A stretch of 64,000 nt of DNA, taken from Henningerozyma blattae CBS 6284 (lineage: Eukaryota; Ascomycota; Saccharomycetes; Saccharomycetales; Saccharomycetaceae). Made by a program: the position numbers and the translations under genes. The first letter of the stretch is position 1. Each line of letters begins with the position of its first letter. The notes beneath the pieces were generated by a model. The model made no database searches. It was not told the origin of the DNA and was given only the letters and a program-made list of their open reading frames with translations. The stretch is from contig NC_020187.1 in assembly GCF_000315915.1 (NCBI RefSeq), forward strand, positions 1,715,679-1,779,678, in the 5' to 3' direction. Shown here one piece after another: positions 53,629-64,000 of the stretch.

Positions 53629-54680
53629 TATTACTAAAGTTCTAATAAAAGGCTGTCTGATAAAAAATACCAGGCAAAATATTTATATTTTGTTTAACTT
53701 ATAATAGAAGTAGAAGCAGAAGCAAGTTATTAATTTGAGCTAAACTTAAGACTCATATTAATAGATAATAGTTATTAAATATTGCTTATTTAATAAGAGA
53801 AATAATTTGAATTATTTATTAGAGTAGCAATATTTATATATATTTATTTATTTATATTTTTTTTAGCATGTTATAAGAAGATTATACCCCAAGAAAGAAT
53901 ATGCATCCTAAGAAACTGATTTTTTAAAATTTTGTTTACATTAATGGTTATGTATTTTCCAGATAATAATATATTTGAGATTTGATTCGTTTTAACTTTA
54001 TTTCTGGCCAGTAAAAGGAAATACGTGTCAAATCGTGTTTTCATTTTCAGAAATTCCTTCCCGGAGTCGCGAAGGAAATTTACCAAATCATGGAAATGAT
54101 GATATATAATCCTGTACAAAATAGTCACTGTTTCCTGAAACCAACTTACTCTATCGGTTAAAACTAGATATTATCGGAACATCATATTTCTAAATTTTTG
54201 TTTTATGAAATATCTTCATATATTGCTTGTCACCTTAGATCAAAGGTAAATAATGTAACAAGCGCCTTTTATTTGAAACCAAAATTATGAGACTATTTGG
54301 AGCTATTTTAAATATAGATTAAGTGGGTCCTAATTTTAGATATATCATGTGCCAATGTTTTGTTAATCTATACCTTTTAGTTTGAGCTTCTAGATTAAAT
54401 GCTAGTAGGCCTAAATCTACAACCGGTAATATTCCCTATTTGGTAGTCCTTTCTTGTGTCACAAATTTTAACGTACTTGTCACCTAAAAAAGTGAATTTT
54501 TTATTAATTAAACATTATTAAAAGTAAAAAGAAAAAAAAGTAAAATAGTCTTTATAAAAAATGCCAGTATATAATTTTAGGAATATTAATATTGAATGGA
54601 TGAAGAAGAAACTAAATGTAAGTTTCGTGTTTTTTTATCATAAAAGCTTGAAAAATATTGTCGGGGTATAGTTTTCCTTT
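53629..54680. other. Intergenic region between GT91 copies D and E
   Basis: 1.05 kb, AT-rich. The minus-strand ORF at 53871-54128 has no support. No other feature is seen. Confidence 0.5.
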
Positions 54681-57014
54681 TTATTTGCCTAAATATTGTT
54701 TATGCTTTTCACCATAAGCTTTACAGATATTCTTTGCTTCTTCATGTAGACATTCAAAAGAATTCATAAAGATAAAATCAGTGTCATCGGATTGGATGAA
54801 ATCTTCCTCGATATCTTTTTGAGAATATATGTTTAAAATATAATCCAAGATTCCTCTTACGGTAATTACTTTAGAGACTGCATCTGCTTCACTGTAGGAG
54901 AATATTAAAAAATCATCGAATTTTCTAGTTTTTGGATCTTGGCCAACTACATCCCAAGCAGCAATTGAATTGGGGGACATTACATTGTACTCTTTGCATT
55001 CAGTTGAAACCCTATCCCAACTCAATACATCAGTCTGGAAGTCCATCGATGGGACGATTAAATCTTGATTATAAACACCATCTTTTTCTACTAATAATGT
55101 TAGCATTGGTCTATAAAATCTTTCTCCGCAACCACATTTATCTAAATGTAATTTTGTAAATCCAATCCACATCTGTTTCCCAAAAATTTTTGGAATGATA
55201 TCAGGTAAAGGAACCATTTGAGTTCCACCGCGTACAATACCAAAATTATGGCCTGCAGGATCATTTAAGAATTCAGATTTGTATACCATATCGCAAACAC
55301 CATCTAATAATGAACATTGTACCACCTCAAATGGAGCAAATCTTCTAATGAAATGAATAGTTCCCGGTGAAACGTCAGAAACTGTTTCAATATCTTCTTC
55401 TGTGAAAAATGGAGTCCAATTCTTTTGAACGGAATTTTTATCTTCTCTTAAATAAAAATGTACAAAATTATCAAAAGCTCTATGAGGTAAGAAACCATAC
55501 ATTCTTCTTCCATCACCGTTATCCATATTAAATACAACTACTGGTTCTTGTTTATCTCCATTTTTTCTAAGAATTATTCTTGGATCTTCAGGCCCTCTTA
55601 AATAGCCACGAGGATTGAATGGAAATTGGTAAACAGTTGGATAAGTAATATAATAAGAATCAGTTATTTTATTTTTACGATCATTAATATTATCTGTGAT
55701 TTCTTTATTTTTAGCAATACAACTTTTATATTGATTTGAATCATTTTCAAAAAGAGATTCACAGCTTATTAATTGATCAAATTCTTTATCAATATTGGCT
55801 AATTGAATTTCAATATCGTCAGGTAATTCAACGTCTATTTTTCTAATTTTTTTCCCTTTAATTTCATGCCAATATTTATCAAAAGCTTGAGCTCTTATCA
55901 TAGATACATCAGGAGCAGATTTCAATCCTCTTGAAGAATACATTACTCTTGTTACTGTAATATAGCATTGTTCAGTCTCTAGCCAAATGGTTGCAGAACC
56001 GAATTTACCCCAATGAGTTCTTACTACTTCATCTACAGATTTATCTTTTTCATTATCATGGAAAGTCCATTTGGAAAGAGGATCATCTCTTCCCAATACT
56101 TGTTCTCTAATATCAAATAAGCTATCTTGAATTAAAATTCTTTCTTTAGAATATGAGATTTCATTTTCATATCTTAAAGTATCACAATCAATTAATTTTG
56201 AATCATTTAATATTGAAGCTAAACTTGTTGAATATTTCCCATTTAGAAAAAAATTGTTATAAAATAACGTGTCTAATCTTCCATAATCGTTTTTATTATT
56301 AATATTTTCATTTTCATCAATTATTGAATTTTGCTTAATACCATGATGATTTTGATTTTTTGAATCAATTGGTGCTGGTAACTTAATATTTGAAACATAA
56401 CCATTTACATCCATCTTGAGATATTGTTCTTTTCTAATTTTATTTGAAATTGGAGAATTTTTAAAGTCTTTAAATTTTAAAAAGGGATTAATATCTACAT
56501 TTAAAAGATCTCTTTTACTATAGACATTATTACCTTTTAACCAATTTGAAATGTAAGTGTTATAAATATAGAAATTTGTATTTTTATCATTTATTGATTT
56601 CAAATTTTTAAAATTCAAATTATAAATATTCATATTATTGAAATTTAAATTTTTGCCATCATTTGAAGAAAAAGCAAAACCTAAAATAAAATTCAATAGA
56701 GTTAAAAAAATTGATATTGATATGAATTTTAATTTATTATTTTTAAATTTAATTATAAAGAATTTATAAAAATTAAAGATGAGTTCAATTGGTTTAATTA
56801 AAATTCTTAAAAAAATTTTTTTAACTTCAAATATTGAGATATTGTCATTGATAGTATTATTTTCTATAAGTGAATCATCTATACTAGATTCGTCGAATAC
56901 TAAATCTTCCTTAGATTTATCATTAATAAAATGATTTGAAGCCATTTTTTTATTTAAAAAAAGCGGTTTGGGGTGGTGGTGGTGGTGGTGGTTGTGGTAG
57001 TGGCGATTTGACAA
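54681..57014 (-). CDS. GT91/BMT-family beta-mannosyltransferase, copy E
   Basis: 777 residues, the longest copy. The N-terminus begins MSNRHYHN then six or more His in a row, followed by a cytoplasmic region to about 96 and a membrane span about 97-116 (FISISIFLTLLNFILGFAF). An earlier hydrophobic stretch (about 66-90) may lie along the membrane. The stem is Asn-rich. Conserved blocks are intact: CDTLRYENEISYS, WGKFGSATIWLETEQCYITV, SMIRAQAFDKYWHEIKGK, YPTVYQFPF, GPEDPRIIL, KNWTPFFTEED, RGGTQMVPLP, CGCGERFYRPML, MSPNSIAAWDVVGQDP and FSYSEADAVSKV. Cys pair in FECLHEEAKNICKAYG. All key motifs are kept, so it is likely active. ATG at 56945 (residue 24, after the His tract) is an alternative start. 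Confidence 0.88.
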   Translation of the reverse strand: MSNRHYHNHHHHHHPKPLFLNKKMASNHFINDKSKEDLVFDESSIDDSLIENNTINDNISIFEVKKIFLRILIKPIELIFNFYKFFIIKFKNNKLKFISISIFLTLLNFILGFAFSSNDGKNLNFNNMNIYNLNFKNLKSINDKNTNFYIYNTYISNWLKGNNVYSKRDLLNVDINPFLKFKDFKNSPISNKIRKEQYLKMDVNGYVSNIKLPAPIDSKNQNHHGIKQNSIIDENENINNKNDYGRLDTLFYNNFFLNGKYSTSLASILNDSKLIDCDTLRYENEISYSKERILIQDSLFDIREQVLGRDDPLSKWTFHDNEKDKSVDEVVRTHWGKFGSATIWLETEQCYITVTRVMYSSRGLKSAPDVSMIRAQAFDKYWHEIKGKKIRKIDVELPDDIEIQLANIDKEFDQLISCESLFENDSNQYKSCIAKNKEITDNINDRKNKITDSYYITYPTVYQFPFNPRGYLRGPEDPRIILRKNGDKQEPVVVFNMDNGDGRRMYGFLPHRAFDNFVHFYLREDKNSVQKNWTPFFTEEDIETVSDVSPGTIHFIRRFAPFEVVQCSLLDGVCDMVYKSEFLNDPAGHNFGIVRGGTQMVPLPDIIPKIFGKQMWIGFTKLHLDKCGCGERFYRPMLTLLVEKDGVYNQDLIVPSMDFQTDVLSWDRVSTECKEYNVMSPNSIAAWDVVGQDPKTRKFDDFLIFSYSEADAVSKVITVRGILDYILNIYSQKDIEEDFIQSDDTDFIFMNSFECLHEEAKNICKAYGEKHKQYLGK

Positions 57015-58463
57015 GTTTAATGATGAATTATAGAATTAAGATTATTTTTTTTTATATATGTTTAAGATCATCAAGAATCTTCTGTATTTTCTTTTTTAAT
57101 TTCAAGGTTTCAAGTAACCAAGATTCCTTCAGGAACAATCAATAAAGAGGAACAAGGTTAACCGTTTTAATGAAAACAATAAAAAGAGATCATGTTTCAG
57201 TTCTTGGTAATAGCAAACGGTAATTAAGAATAAAATATACACTAATGAAGTATCACGGAGAGGGGACCACAAAGAAGGCATTGCCAAGAAAGTATCATTA
57301 ATAAAACATAACGGAGTATCCAATAAGCTTCATTTGTTTCTAAAGTTAATTTAACTTTACGGTAACTTAATTTACAATTATCTTAATATTTTTTAAATTA
57401 TTTGGTGTGATTCAAGCCAAGACATACTCCGCAATAAGGTAAACTAATTTTATTCTAAATATAAAAGGAAAAGAATGCTAATGACATATATTTACAATTG
57501 AAATACCGAGTTCAGTGCCACGTATTAAATTACTTTAAGTAAACATGCCAAGTCTAAGCAATTACAGTATTTATTTATTATACATCTTGAATCATGCACA
57601 AAAAAACAGTCGACACAGTTTAGTCTGTCCATCTCTGACATATATATCAACATTATCATGAGGAGAGATTTTTTTCTTGGTGTCAATCAAATTTTATTGG
57701 ACGTCTAATATTGCCCACACCATAAATCATCTCTGATCCAACGAATAAAATGAAACAATTTGAAATCGTGCCTCCAACTCCGAAACTCTCATTATGTATT
57801 GCCTAATGCCTTAATAAATAAACAAAACAAGTATTCAATTACACACTTGTGTAAGTGTCATTTGAGTCGTTAATTAGGATAATGATGTCAATTTCTCTAA
57901 GCTCAAGAAAGAGTATATACCGTTCAAGTAATTGCCATCATACACTTTAATTTAATTACAATAAACCAAATTGCAATGATGAAATCATTAATGACAGCAA
58001 AACTATTTATATATTAAATATGGATTCCTTATAATATTTACTGGAAATAAAAAAGTACCTAGCTCTGTGACACGTAATAACAAGTGATTTAGGAAACGGA
58101 AAATTAAAAAAAGCGAGCCAAGCCAGATCCAAAGCAATAACATAAACACACCCCCTACGCAATCTCTCTAGCCTTGTCTCTACGCAACATCCTGTAGCAG
58201 ATCTCTAAGTAGTAACTCCGATGACTCGTCCGAGGCTATCTCCGTCTAGTCGGGACCCTGCAGCCAGAAAAAGAAGTGTGATAGGTATTTCCGCCATCCC
58301 TTTGCCTCTGCACACCTGTCTCTGCGATCGGAACATCTTGGACCGCCTGCGGACGTATGTTTGGCACGGCAGGCCTGCACACAACGATGCCTGGAATAAC
58401 TGTCCCACGAAGTCATTACCAGATCCGGTTATGCGCCGGACCGACTCCAAAGCCGAATCTTAA

Positions 58464-58570
58464 TCTGTATCCGTCTTCGTATCCGTATCCGCTTCCGCTT
58501 CCGTATCCGAATCCGAACCCGAACTCGCGTCCGAGCCGAATCCCGAATCCGAATCCGGCTCCGAGACGGC
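58464..58570. repeat. Degenerate 6-bp tandem array (TCCGNN)
   Basis: About seventeen hexamer units such as TCCGTA, TCCGCT, TCCGAA, with small phase slips near 58530-58545. One plus frame reads Tyr/Leu/Asn-Pro repeats (YPYPLPLPYPNPNPNS). A minus frame reads Ser/Asp/Thr/Glu repeats (SDSDTEAEADTDT). Neither is part of a recognisable gene. Confidence 0.8.
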
Positions 58571-59071
58571 ATTTTCTTAGATTCCCAGATGGCCCGCCCG
58601 ATCCATAGTTTTCGGTGGACTCCTTACCGATCCTCCTACAACTCTCCTGCCAACAATGTCTCTACAGGAGCATCGTAGAACAATTCCTGCGCAAGTGTCT
58701 GGGCACTTCTCTCCGGCAGAACGCCTGAAACGGCTTTGCCCCCAGAAGGATACCTACTAGTTTTATTTTTCCTCCATACACGAGGATTGTCCTGGAAAAT
58801 CTAAAGCAGTAATAAATGAAACGGTTAGACTAGCAGTTTTGGGCAGCCACTTCAAGCAGTGCTAAATAGGTAATTACATCGGTATTGTAGCTGTTTCTGG
58901 TATTTTTCATCCCACGGTTTAATTTCCCCAGAAACAGGCGTGTCCATGCAAAGCCTACTGTTATTGAAATTTGATATTAATGAGATACGGCTCATCGTAG
59001 TAGCCTTCCATTCTTGGTTTCAATAGCTGAGATGGCAAATGGACAAAAATAAAAAAAAAGAAAAAAAAAAA

Positions 59072-59143
59072 GGAAGAAAAGGAAGAAAAGGAAGAAAAGG
59101 AAGAAATGGAAGAAAAGGAAGAAAAGGAAGAAAAGGAAGAAAA
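59072..59143 (+). repeat. 9-bp minisatellite GGAAGAAAA, eight units
   Basis: Eight consecutive 9-bp units, seven perfect and the fourth GGAAGAAAT, preceded by an A-rich run from 59049. In one frame it reads Lys-Glu-Glu repeats, reminiscent of the Lys/Glu tails of GT91 copies D and F. Confidence 0.9.
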
Positions 59144-60057
59144 CATTCAAGATGGCAATCATAAAGGCGTTGATAATATAGCCTATAGTAGAGGAAAATT
59201 AGCTTAGAAGCTGTGCTTTATTTGAATTTATATATTGTCTGATTTGGTCTCATCAGAGAATCCTGTGCCGACATTCTAGCCTGTTTTCCATTGTCTTTAC
59301 TTTTTTTGAGTTTTTTTTTCATGGTAATGTCAAAATACCGTTTTATAGTATTTAACATATTGTTGATTATGTATATAACACTAATCCTTCTCGTGTTTCA
59401 CCTTTGCGCCTGTGTGTCTGCCTACTAATCCTTTTTCTTGAATCATCTTGTAGGTGTGTGTGTATCTGATCATCGTTTTTTTTTCACCTTTTATTTTTTG
59501 GTCTTCTCTCAAAGTTTGTTTTGGCCCCATTTGTTTATTCCCTTAATTATCCTTCATAATTGTTGGCTTTCCGTTGGTACAAGGTAGATATAGCTACGTA
59601 TACATATATAATCTATTGGTTACGATAATCAATATTCAAAATTACCATTGACACCTATCATAGTGTTTTTTTTGGAAGGTTTCACGTTCTGTGCTTTGGA
59701 CCTTACAGTTTATCAACGGGTTTTAGAACTACATTTTCTGCTCTACTAGTCGTTTGCCGCTCCTAAGGCTTTCTACTTTCAACGCTATAACTTCTAGTTT
59801 TGTTTTATCTTTACAAGCTCAATTAGCTTAATTAGCTTAATTTTACTAGCTCAATTCAATATTGCTTTTTATTTTTCTCATCCGTTAGCTCTGATTGTTC
59901 TTTCATTAACAATCCTTAAAATTCGTCATTAATTTCTATTTTGCTCTTTTGGTCTTTTTTTTCTACTATTATTATTCTGTTTATTTATTTGGTTTATTTG
60001 TTTTTTGTTCCATATTGCTCTTATAAAATAAAATAAATTCCAAAAGTAAAAATCATA

Positions 60058-62085
60058 ATGTCTTCCTTATCTTTCCAATTATCAAAATTACGTTCTTTAA
60101 GAAGATTACTCCACTACAGGTTAAAATCAGTGATCTTAGCAATAAGTGTCATATTTATCATTTCAATAATATTAATAACTTCCAATGGTAATTATAATAA
60201 TAATAATAACACAATTATAACCAACTCGTGGTATCCTTCTTCAAATACATTTGGATTTTATAATACTAAAAATTTTGTGGATACAAAAAAAGATCTATCA
60301 CATCTAGATCTTTCCAATGTTTTATCTAAAACTCTGGTTAATAAATTTCCAATCCCTAATGATGAAACTTTTTCCAAATTTGATGATTTTAAATTCACTG
60401 GTTATATTACAAATTTAAATATTCAAAATTTAATTGAATCGAAAAAGGATGAATTAGATAAGCATGAATTAAAATCAAAAGATGGTTCTCCGATAACTGT
60501 TAAAGAATTCGAATTAATGTTAACAAATAATTATGATTCTTTGGTTGGTTGTGAAGATTTAGCTTATTCTTCTAAAATTCATTATTCCGTGGAGAGAAAA
60601 ATCATTTCTGATGATTTATTATCCTTAAGAAAAGAAATTATTAGAGCTGAAGATGAAATTGCTAAACATATGGTTCATGATAATGAAAAGGGTAAAGATG
60701 ATGCAGAAATTGTGAAATCAAATTGGTTTAGATTTGGTTCTTCTAGTGTTTGGTTAGAAAAGGAACAATGTTATATCACAGTAACAAGATTAATGTATTC
60801 TTCTAGGGGTAGAAAACAAGGTCCAGATGTTTCCATTGTTAGAGCTCAAGCTTTTGATAGAAATTGGAATGAATTATTTAATAAACGTATACCAAAATTA
60901 GACTTGAAAATTCCTGAAAATTTGGAAGAAGAATTGAAAAAGATAGATATAGAATATGGGTTATCCTCTGATGTTTGTAAAGCTTTCGATGAAACTTCTT
61001 CCGAATATGATAGTTGTATTATAAATCAAAAAAAGAATTATTTAAAAAATGAAAAAAGAAGAAATCAATTATTAAATAAATATTTCATTACTTATCCAAC
61101 GATTTATAAATTCCCAATTAAATTCGGAGGTAGATTTTCTGGCCCTGAAGATCCGAGAATTATTATGAAAACTACTGAAAATCATGTAGCTGATGAACCA
61201 GTGGTTGTCTTTAATATGCAAGATAGTGGTAGTAGAAGGATGTATGGGTTCTTCCCACACCGTACAGTAGATTCATTAATTAAATTTGAAATTCATAATG
61301 ATGGGATGAGAAATCAAGAAAAAAATTGGGCTCCAATTTTTACTGATAATGATTCCTCAACAGAATTTTCTCGTGGTTCAATTCATTTTATTTATAATTT
61401 CATGCCATTAGAAATTTTAAAGTGTTCTTTGAATGATGGTAGTTGTGAAAAAGTCTTTTCTAAAAAAACATTGGGTCTCTCTGATAAAACAAATTTCGGT
61501 GGTGTTCGTGGTGGTACTCAATTTGTTCCTTTGCCTTCAGTTATACCAAGAATTCCAGGTAAACAACTTTGGTTAGGTTTTTCAAAATTACATATTGATA
61601 AATGTGGTTGTGGTGAAAAATTCTATAGGCCTATGTTGAATATTTTGGTGGAAGAAAAAGGTATATATCATCAAGAATTGATTGTACCTTCTATGGACTT
61701 TAATACAGAAGTTTTAGATTGGGATACTACATCATATTCTTGTAAATACTATAATGTCATGTCTCCAAACTCAATCGCTTTCTGGGATGTGATCTCACAA
61801 GATCCGAACAACAAAAAGTTCGATGATTTATTAGTGTTTACATATAGTGAGGCTGATGAAATTTCAAAAGTCATGGCTATTAAAGGCCTACTAGATTATG
61901 TTTTGAACTTATATTCTGCTAAAGACCTTGAAGAAGAATTTATTCCTTCTAGAGATGTAGAAGCTATTTTAGCAACAACATTGGGCTGTGTTAAACAATA
62001 TGCCGAAAATGTTTGTAAAGAATATGGTGCTTTACATCCCGTTGAAGAGGAGGAAAAGGAAAAGGAAAAGGACAAAAAACAGTAA
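60058..62085 (+). CDS. GT91/BMT-family beta-mannosyltransferase, copy F
   Basis: 675 residues, with the shortest cytoplasmic tail: about 23 residues rich in Arg/Leu (LRSLRRLLHYRLK) before the membrane span at about 24-42 (VILAISVIFIISIILI). This is the classic layout of a Golgi type II glycosyltransferase. All motifs are intact: CEDLAYSSKIHYS, NWFRFGSSSVWLEKEQCYITV, SIVRAQAFDRNWNEL, YPTIYKFPI, GPEDPRIIM, KNWAPIFTDND, VRGGTQFVPLP, CGCGEKFYRPML, MSPNSIAFWDVISQDP and FTYSEADEISKV. The C-terminal Cys pair is in LGCVKQYAENVCKEYG, followed by a Glu/Lys tail (VEEEEKEKEKDKKQ). It is plus strand, separated from copy E by 3 kb. Probably active. Confidence 0.89.
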   Translation: MSSLSFQLSKLRSLRRLLHYRLKSVILAISVIFIISIILITSNGNYNNNNNTIITNSWYPSSNTFGFYNTKNFVDTKKDLSHLDLSNVLSKTLVNKFPIPNDETFSKFDDFKFTGYITNLNIQNLIESKKDELDKHELKSKDGSPITVKEFELMLTNNYDSLVGCEDLAYSSKIHYSVERKIISDDLLSLRKEIIRAEDEIAKHMVHDNEKGKDDAEIVKSNWFRFGSSSVWLEKEQCYITVTRLMYSSRGRKQGPDVSIVRAQAFDRNWNELFNKRIPKLDLKIPENLEEELKKIDIEYGLSSDVCKAFDETSSEYDSCIINQKKNYLKNEKRRNQLLNKYFITYPTIYKFPIKFGGRFSGPEDPRIIMKTTENHVADEPVVVFNMQDSGSRRMYGFFPHRTVDSLIKFEIHNDGMRNQEKNWAPIFTDNDSSTEFSRGSIHFIYNFMPLEILKCSLNDGSCEKVFSKKTLGLSDKTNFGGVRGGTQFVPLPSVIPRIPGKQLWLGFSKLHIDKCGCGEKFYRPMLNILVEEKGIYHQELIVPSMDFNTEVLDWDTTSYSCKYYNVMSPNSIAFWDVISQDPNNKKFDDLLVFTYSEADEISKVMAIKGLLDYVLNLYSAKDLEEEFIPSRDVEAILATTLGCVKQYAENVCKEYGALHPVEEEEKEKEKDKKQ

Positions 62086-63055
62086 ATTAGCACTTCTTTT
62101 TTACCTTATTAATAATTTAATAGCAATGTTATAGTAAATTGTACTTAGTAATTCATATTTTTGTTAATCTTTTTTTTTTTTAGGTAATATATCAGATTTA
62201 TACCGATCCTTTCATGTTCATCATTGTGACGGGATGAACTCATGTTTAATGAGAAGGTTCTACTATATGATTGTGACTTTTATCCTATTGAAACCACATT
62301 AGCAGATACATGAATTTTCAATTTTACATAATTATTAATGTTCGCTAAGTAATTCTTCAACTTTTTGAAAACTGTCTAGTATAAAAAATTGCAATTTACG
62401 AATGAACTAATATTACCTGAGCTCTCAAATTAGCGCAGGAATCATTTAATAAGATATTCGGCCAAGTATCCCAATATTCGGACAACTAGTCTACTTATAC
62501 TGAGAAGGTCTATAGTTTATCTATTATAATTCCTTATTCTTTTGATGGACATGCATAGTTAACTGAAGAATTGTACTATAAAAAAGCCCAAATGACAGTA
62601 ATTCTTAAAAATTGAAAGCAATATAACTAAATTAAAATTAACCGGGTTTACATAATAGTGTTTACCATCTGGGTAGAACAGCTCCAATAGTATTAATAGG
62701 GATATTGAGACATGTATAGATGAATCTGATTTTTTTTACCTAACTTCTTGGATAAAAAACCTAATAGCTAGTGAATTATAAAAAGAAAATTGGAGATAAG
62801 AGCAGTAAGTTTGAATACTTGAAGTTTTTTGGAATAATTGTTCATTAGAAATTACTTGATAAATTTAAACTTAACTTTAGAATGGTAGGTTGTGTATAGC
62901 TTGGAAACTTTCATCCTTGTTGAAGAAGACTTCGTGAGCTTAGAGCACAGGAAAGAACGATTTACGCGTCAAATATAACTATTTTATTTTTTATATATAT
63001 AAAGGTTAATCCATTCTATAAAATGCTATAAAAATTGCAAGCAAAACTACTTTAT
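62086..63055. other. Convergent GT91-F / OYE 3' region
   Basis: 970 bases, AT-rich. No gene, repeat or RNA recognised. Confidence 0.5.

Positions 63056-64000
<945 letters not shown>

Larger units (their letters stand above)
57015..60057. other. 3 kb intergenic region with a GC-rich island and repeats, upstream of GT91 copies E and F
   Basis: A divergent promoter region for copies E (minus) and F (plus). The first kilobase is AT-rich. 58100-58760 is markedly richer in G+C than the rest of the window and holds the TCCG-type hexamer array. 59072-59143 is a 9-bp purine array. 59280-60050 is a T/C-rich leader-like stretch before copy F. ORFs of 60-83 codons in the GC island overlap on both strands and have no recognisable family. 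Confidence 0.55.

Noticed and set aside
58217..58260. Hammerhead-ribozyme-like core near GATGACTCGTCCGAGG
   Set aside because: The CUGAUGA box reads CCGATGA and no GAAAC segment follows in a compatible position, so the catalytic core is not met.
58205..58608. Three 80-codon ORFs in the GC-rich island
   Set aside because: High G+C lowers stop frequency, the ORFs overlap on both strands, and none shows recognisable similarity or a consistent codon pattern.

Overview
The window is a nuclear segment of a budding yeast of the family Saccharomycetaceae: AT-rich, intron-poor, with compact genes on both strands that read as clear relatives of Saccharomyces cerevisiae genes. Two parts are visible. 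Positions 1 to about 27.5 kb hold a conserved housekeeping block. From about 27.5 kb to the right end the sequence is gene-poor and accessory, with duplicated membrane-protein and glycosyltransferase genes, broken copies and tandem repeats, as expected near a chromosome end.

The left block reads PXR1 (partial), PSE1, YOR1, NIP1, BGL2, a SPOUT methyltransferase gene (YMR310C/YGR283C type), GLC8, ERV29, ZUO1, ELP6, TGL3, PRE5. In S. cerevisiae these genes lie in two separate runs, YGR280C-YGR285C on chromosome VII and YMR308C-YMR314W on chromosome XIII. Here the two runs are zipped together with the orientation of every gene kept. That is the order expected before the whole-genome duplication, so a non-duplicated (or unusually unpartitioned) lineage is inferred. 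I cannot name the species. Recognisable regulatory sites fit the genes: a Pdr1/Pdr3-type element before YOR1, a proteasome (Rpn4/PACE) element before PRE5, and PAC/RRPE-type ribosome-biogenesis elements before PXR1, the SPOUT gene and ZUO1. ELP6 carries a one-base loss in an A run.

The right part begins with two RTA1-family (lipid-translocating exporter type) genes, the first broken by a nonsense codon and containing a 3-base N gap. A drug-efflux transporter matching FLR1 follows. From 39.6 to 62.1 kb lie six large paralogues (A to F here) of the fungal beta-mannosyltransferase family (BMT, CAZy GT91, formerly DUF3589). An unrecognised 304-residue gene lies among them. An old yellow enzyme gene (OYE) runs off the right end.

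The GT91 cluster is the most interesting system. Six type II membrane glycosyltransferases with a shared luminal domain and very different cytoplasmic tails probably build beta-linked mannose on cell-wall glycans or lipids. The cluster is evolving actively: A and B share nearly identical blocks that point to gene conversion, B has lost its C-terminal cysteine pair by frameshift, and D has substitutions in two family motifs and a tail read out of its apparent ancestral frame. Several lesions are single-base losses in or beside A/T runs, so sequencing error must be excluded before calling them biological.
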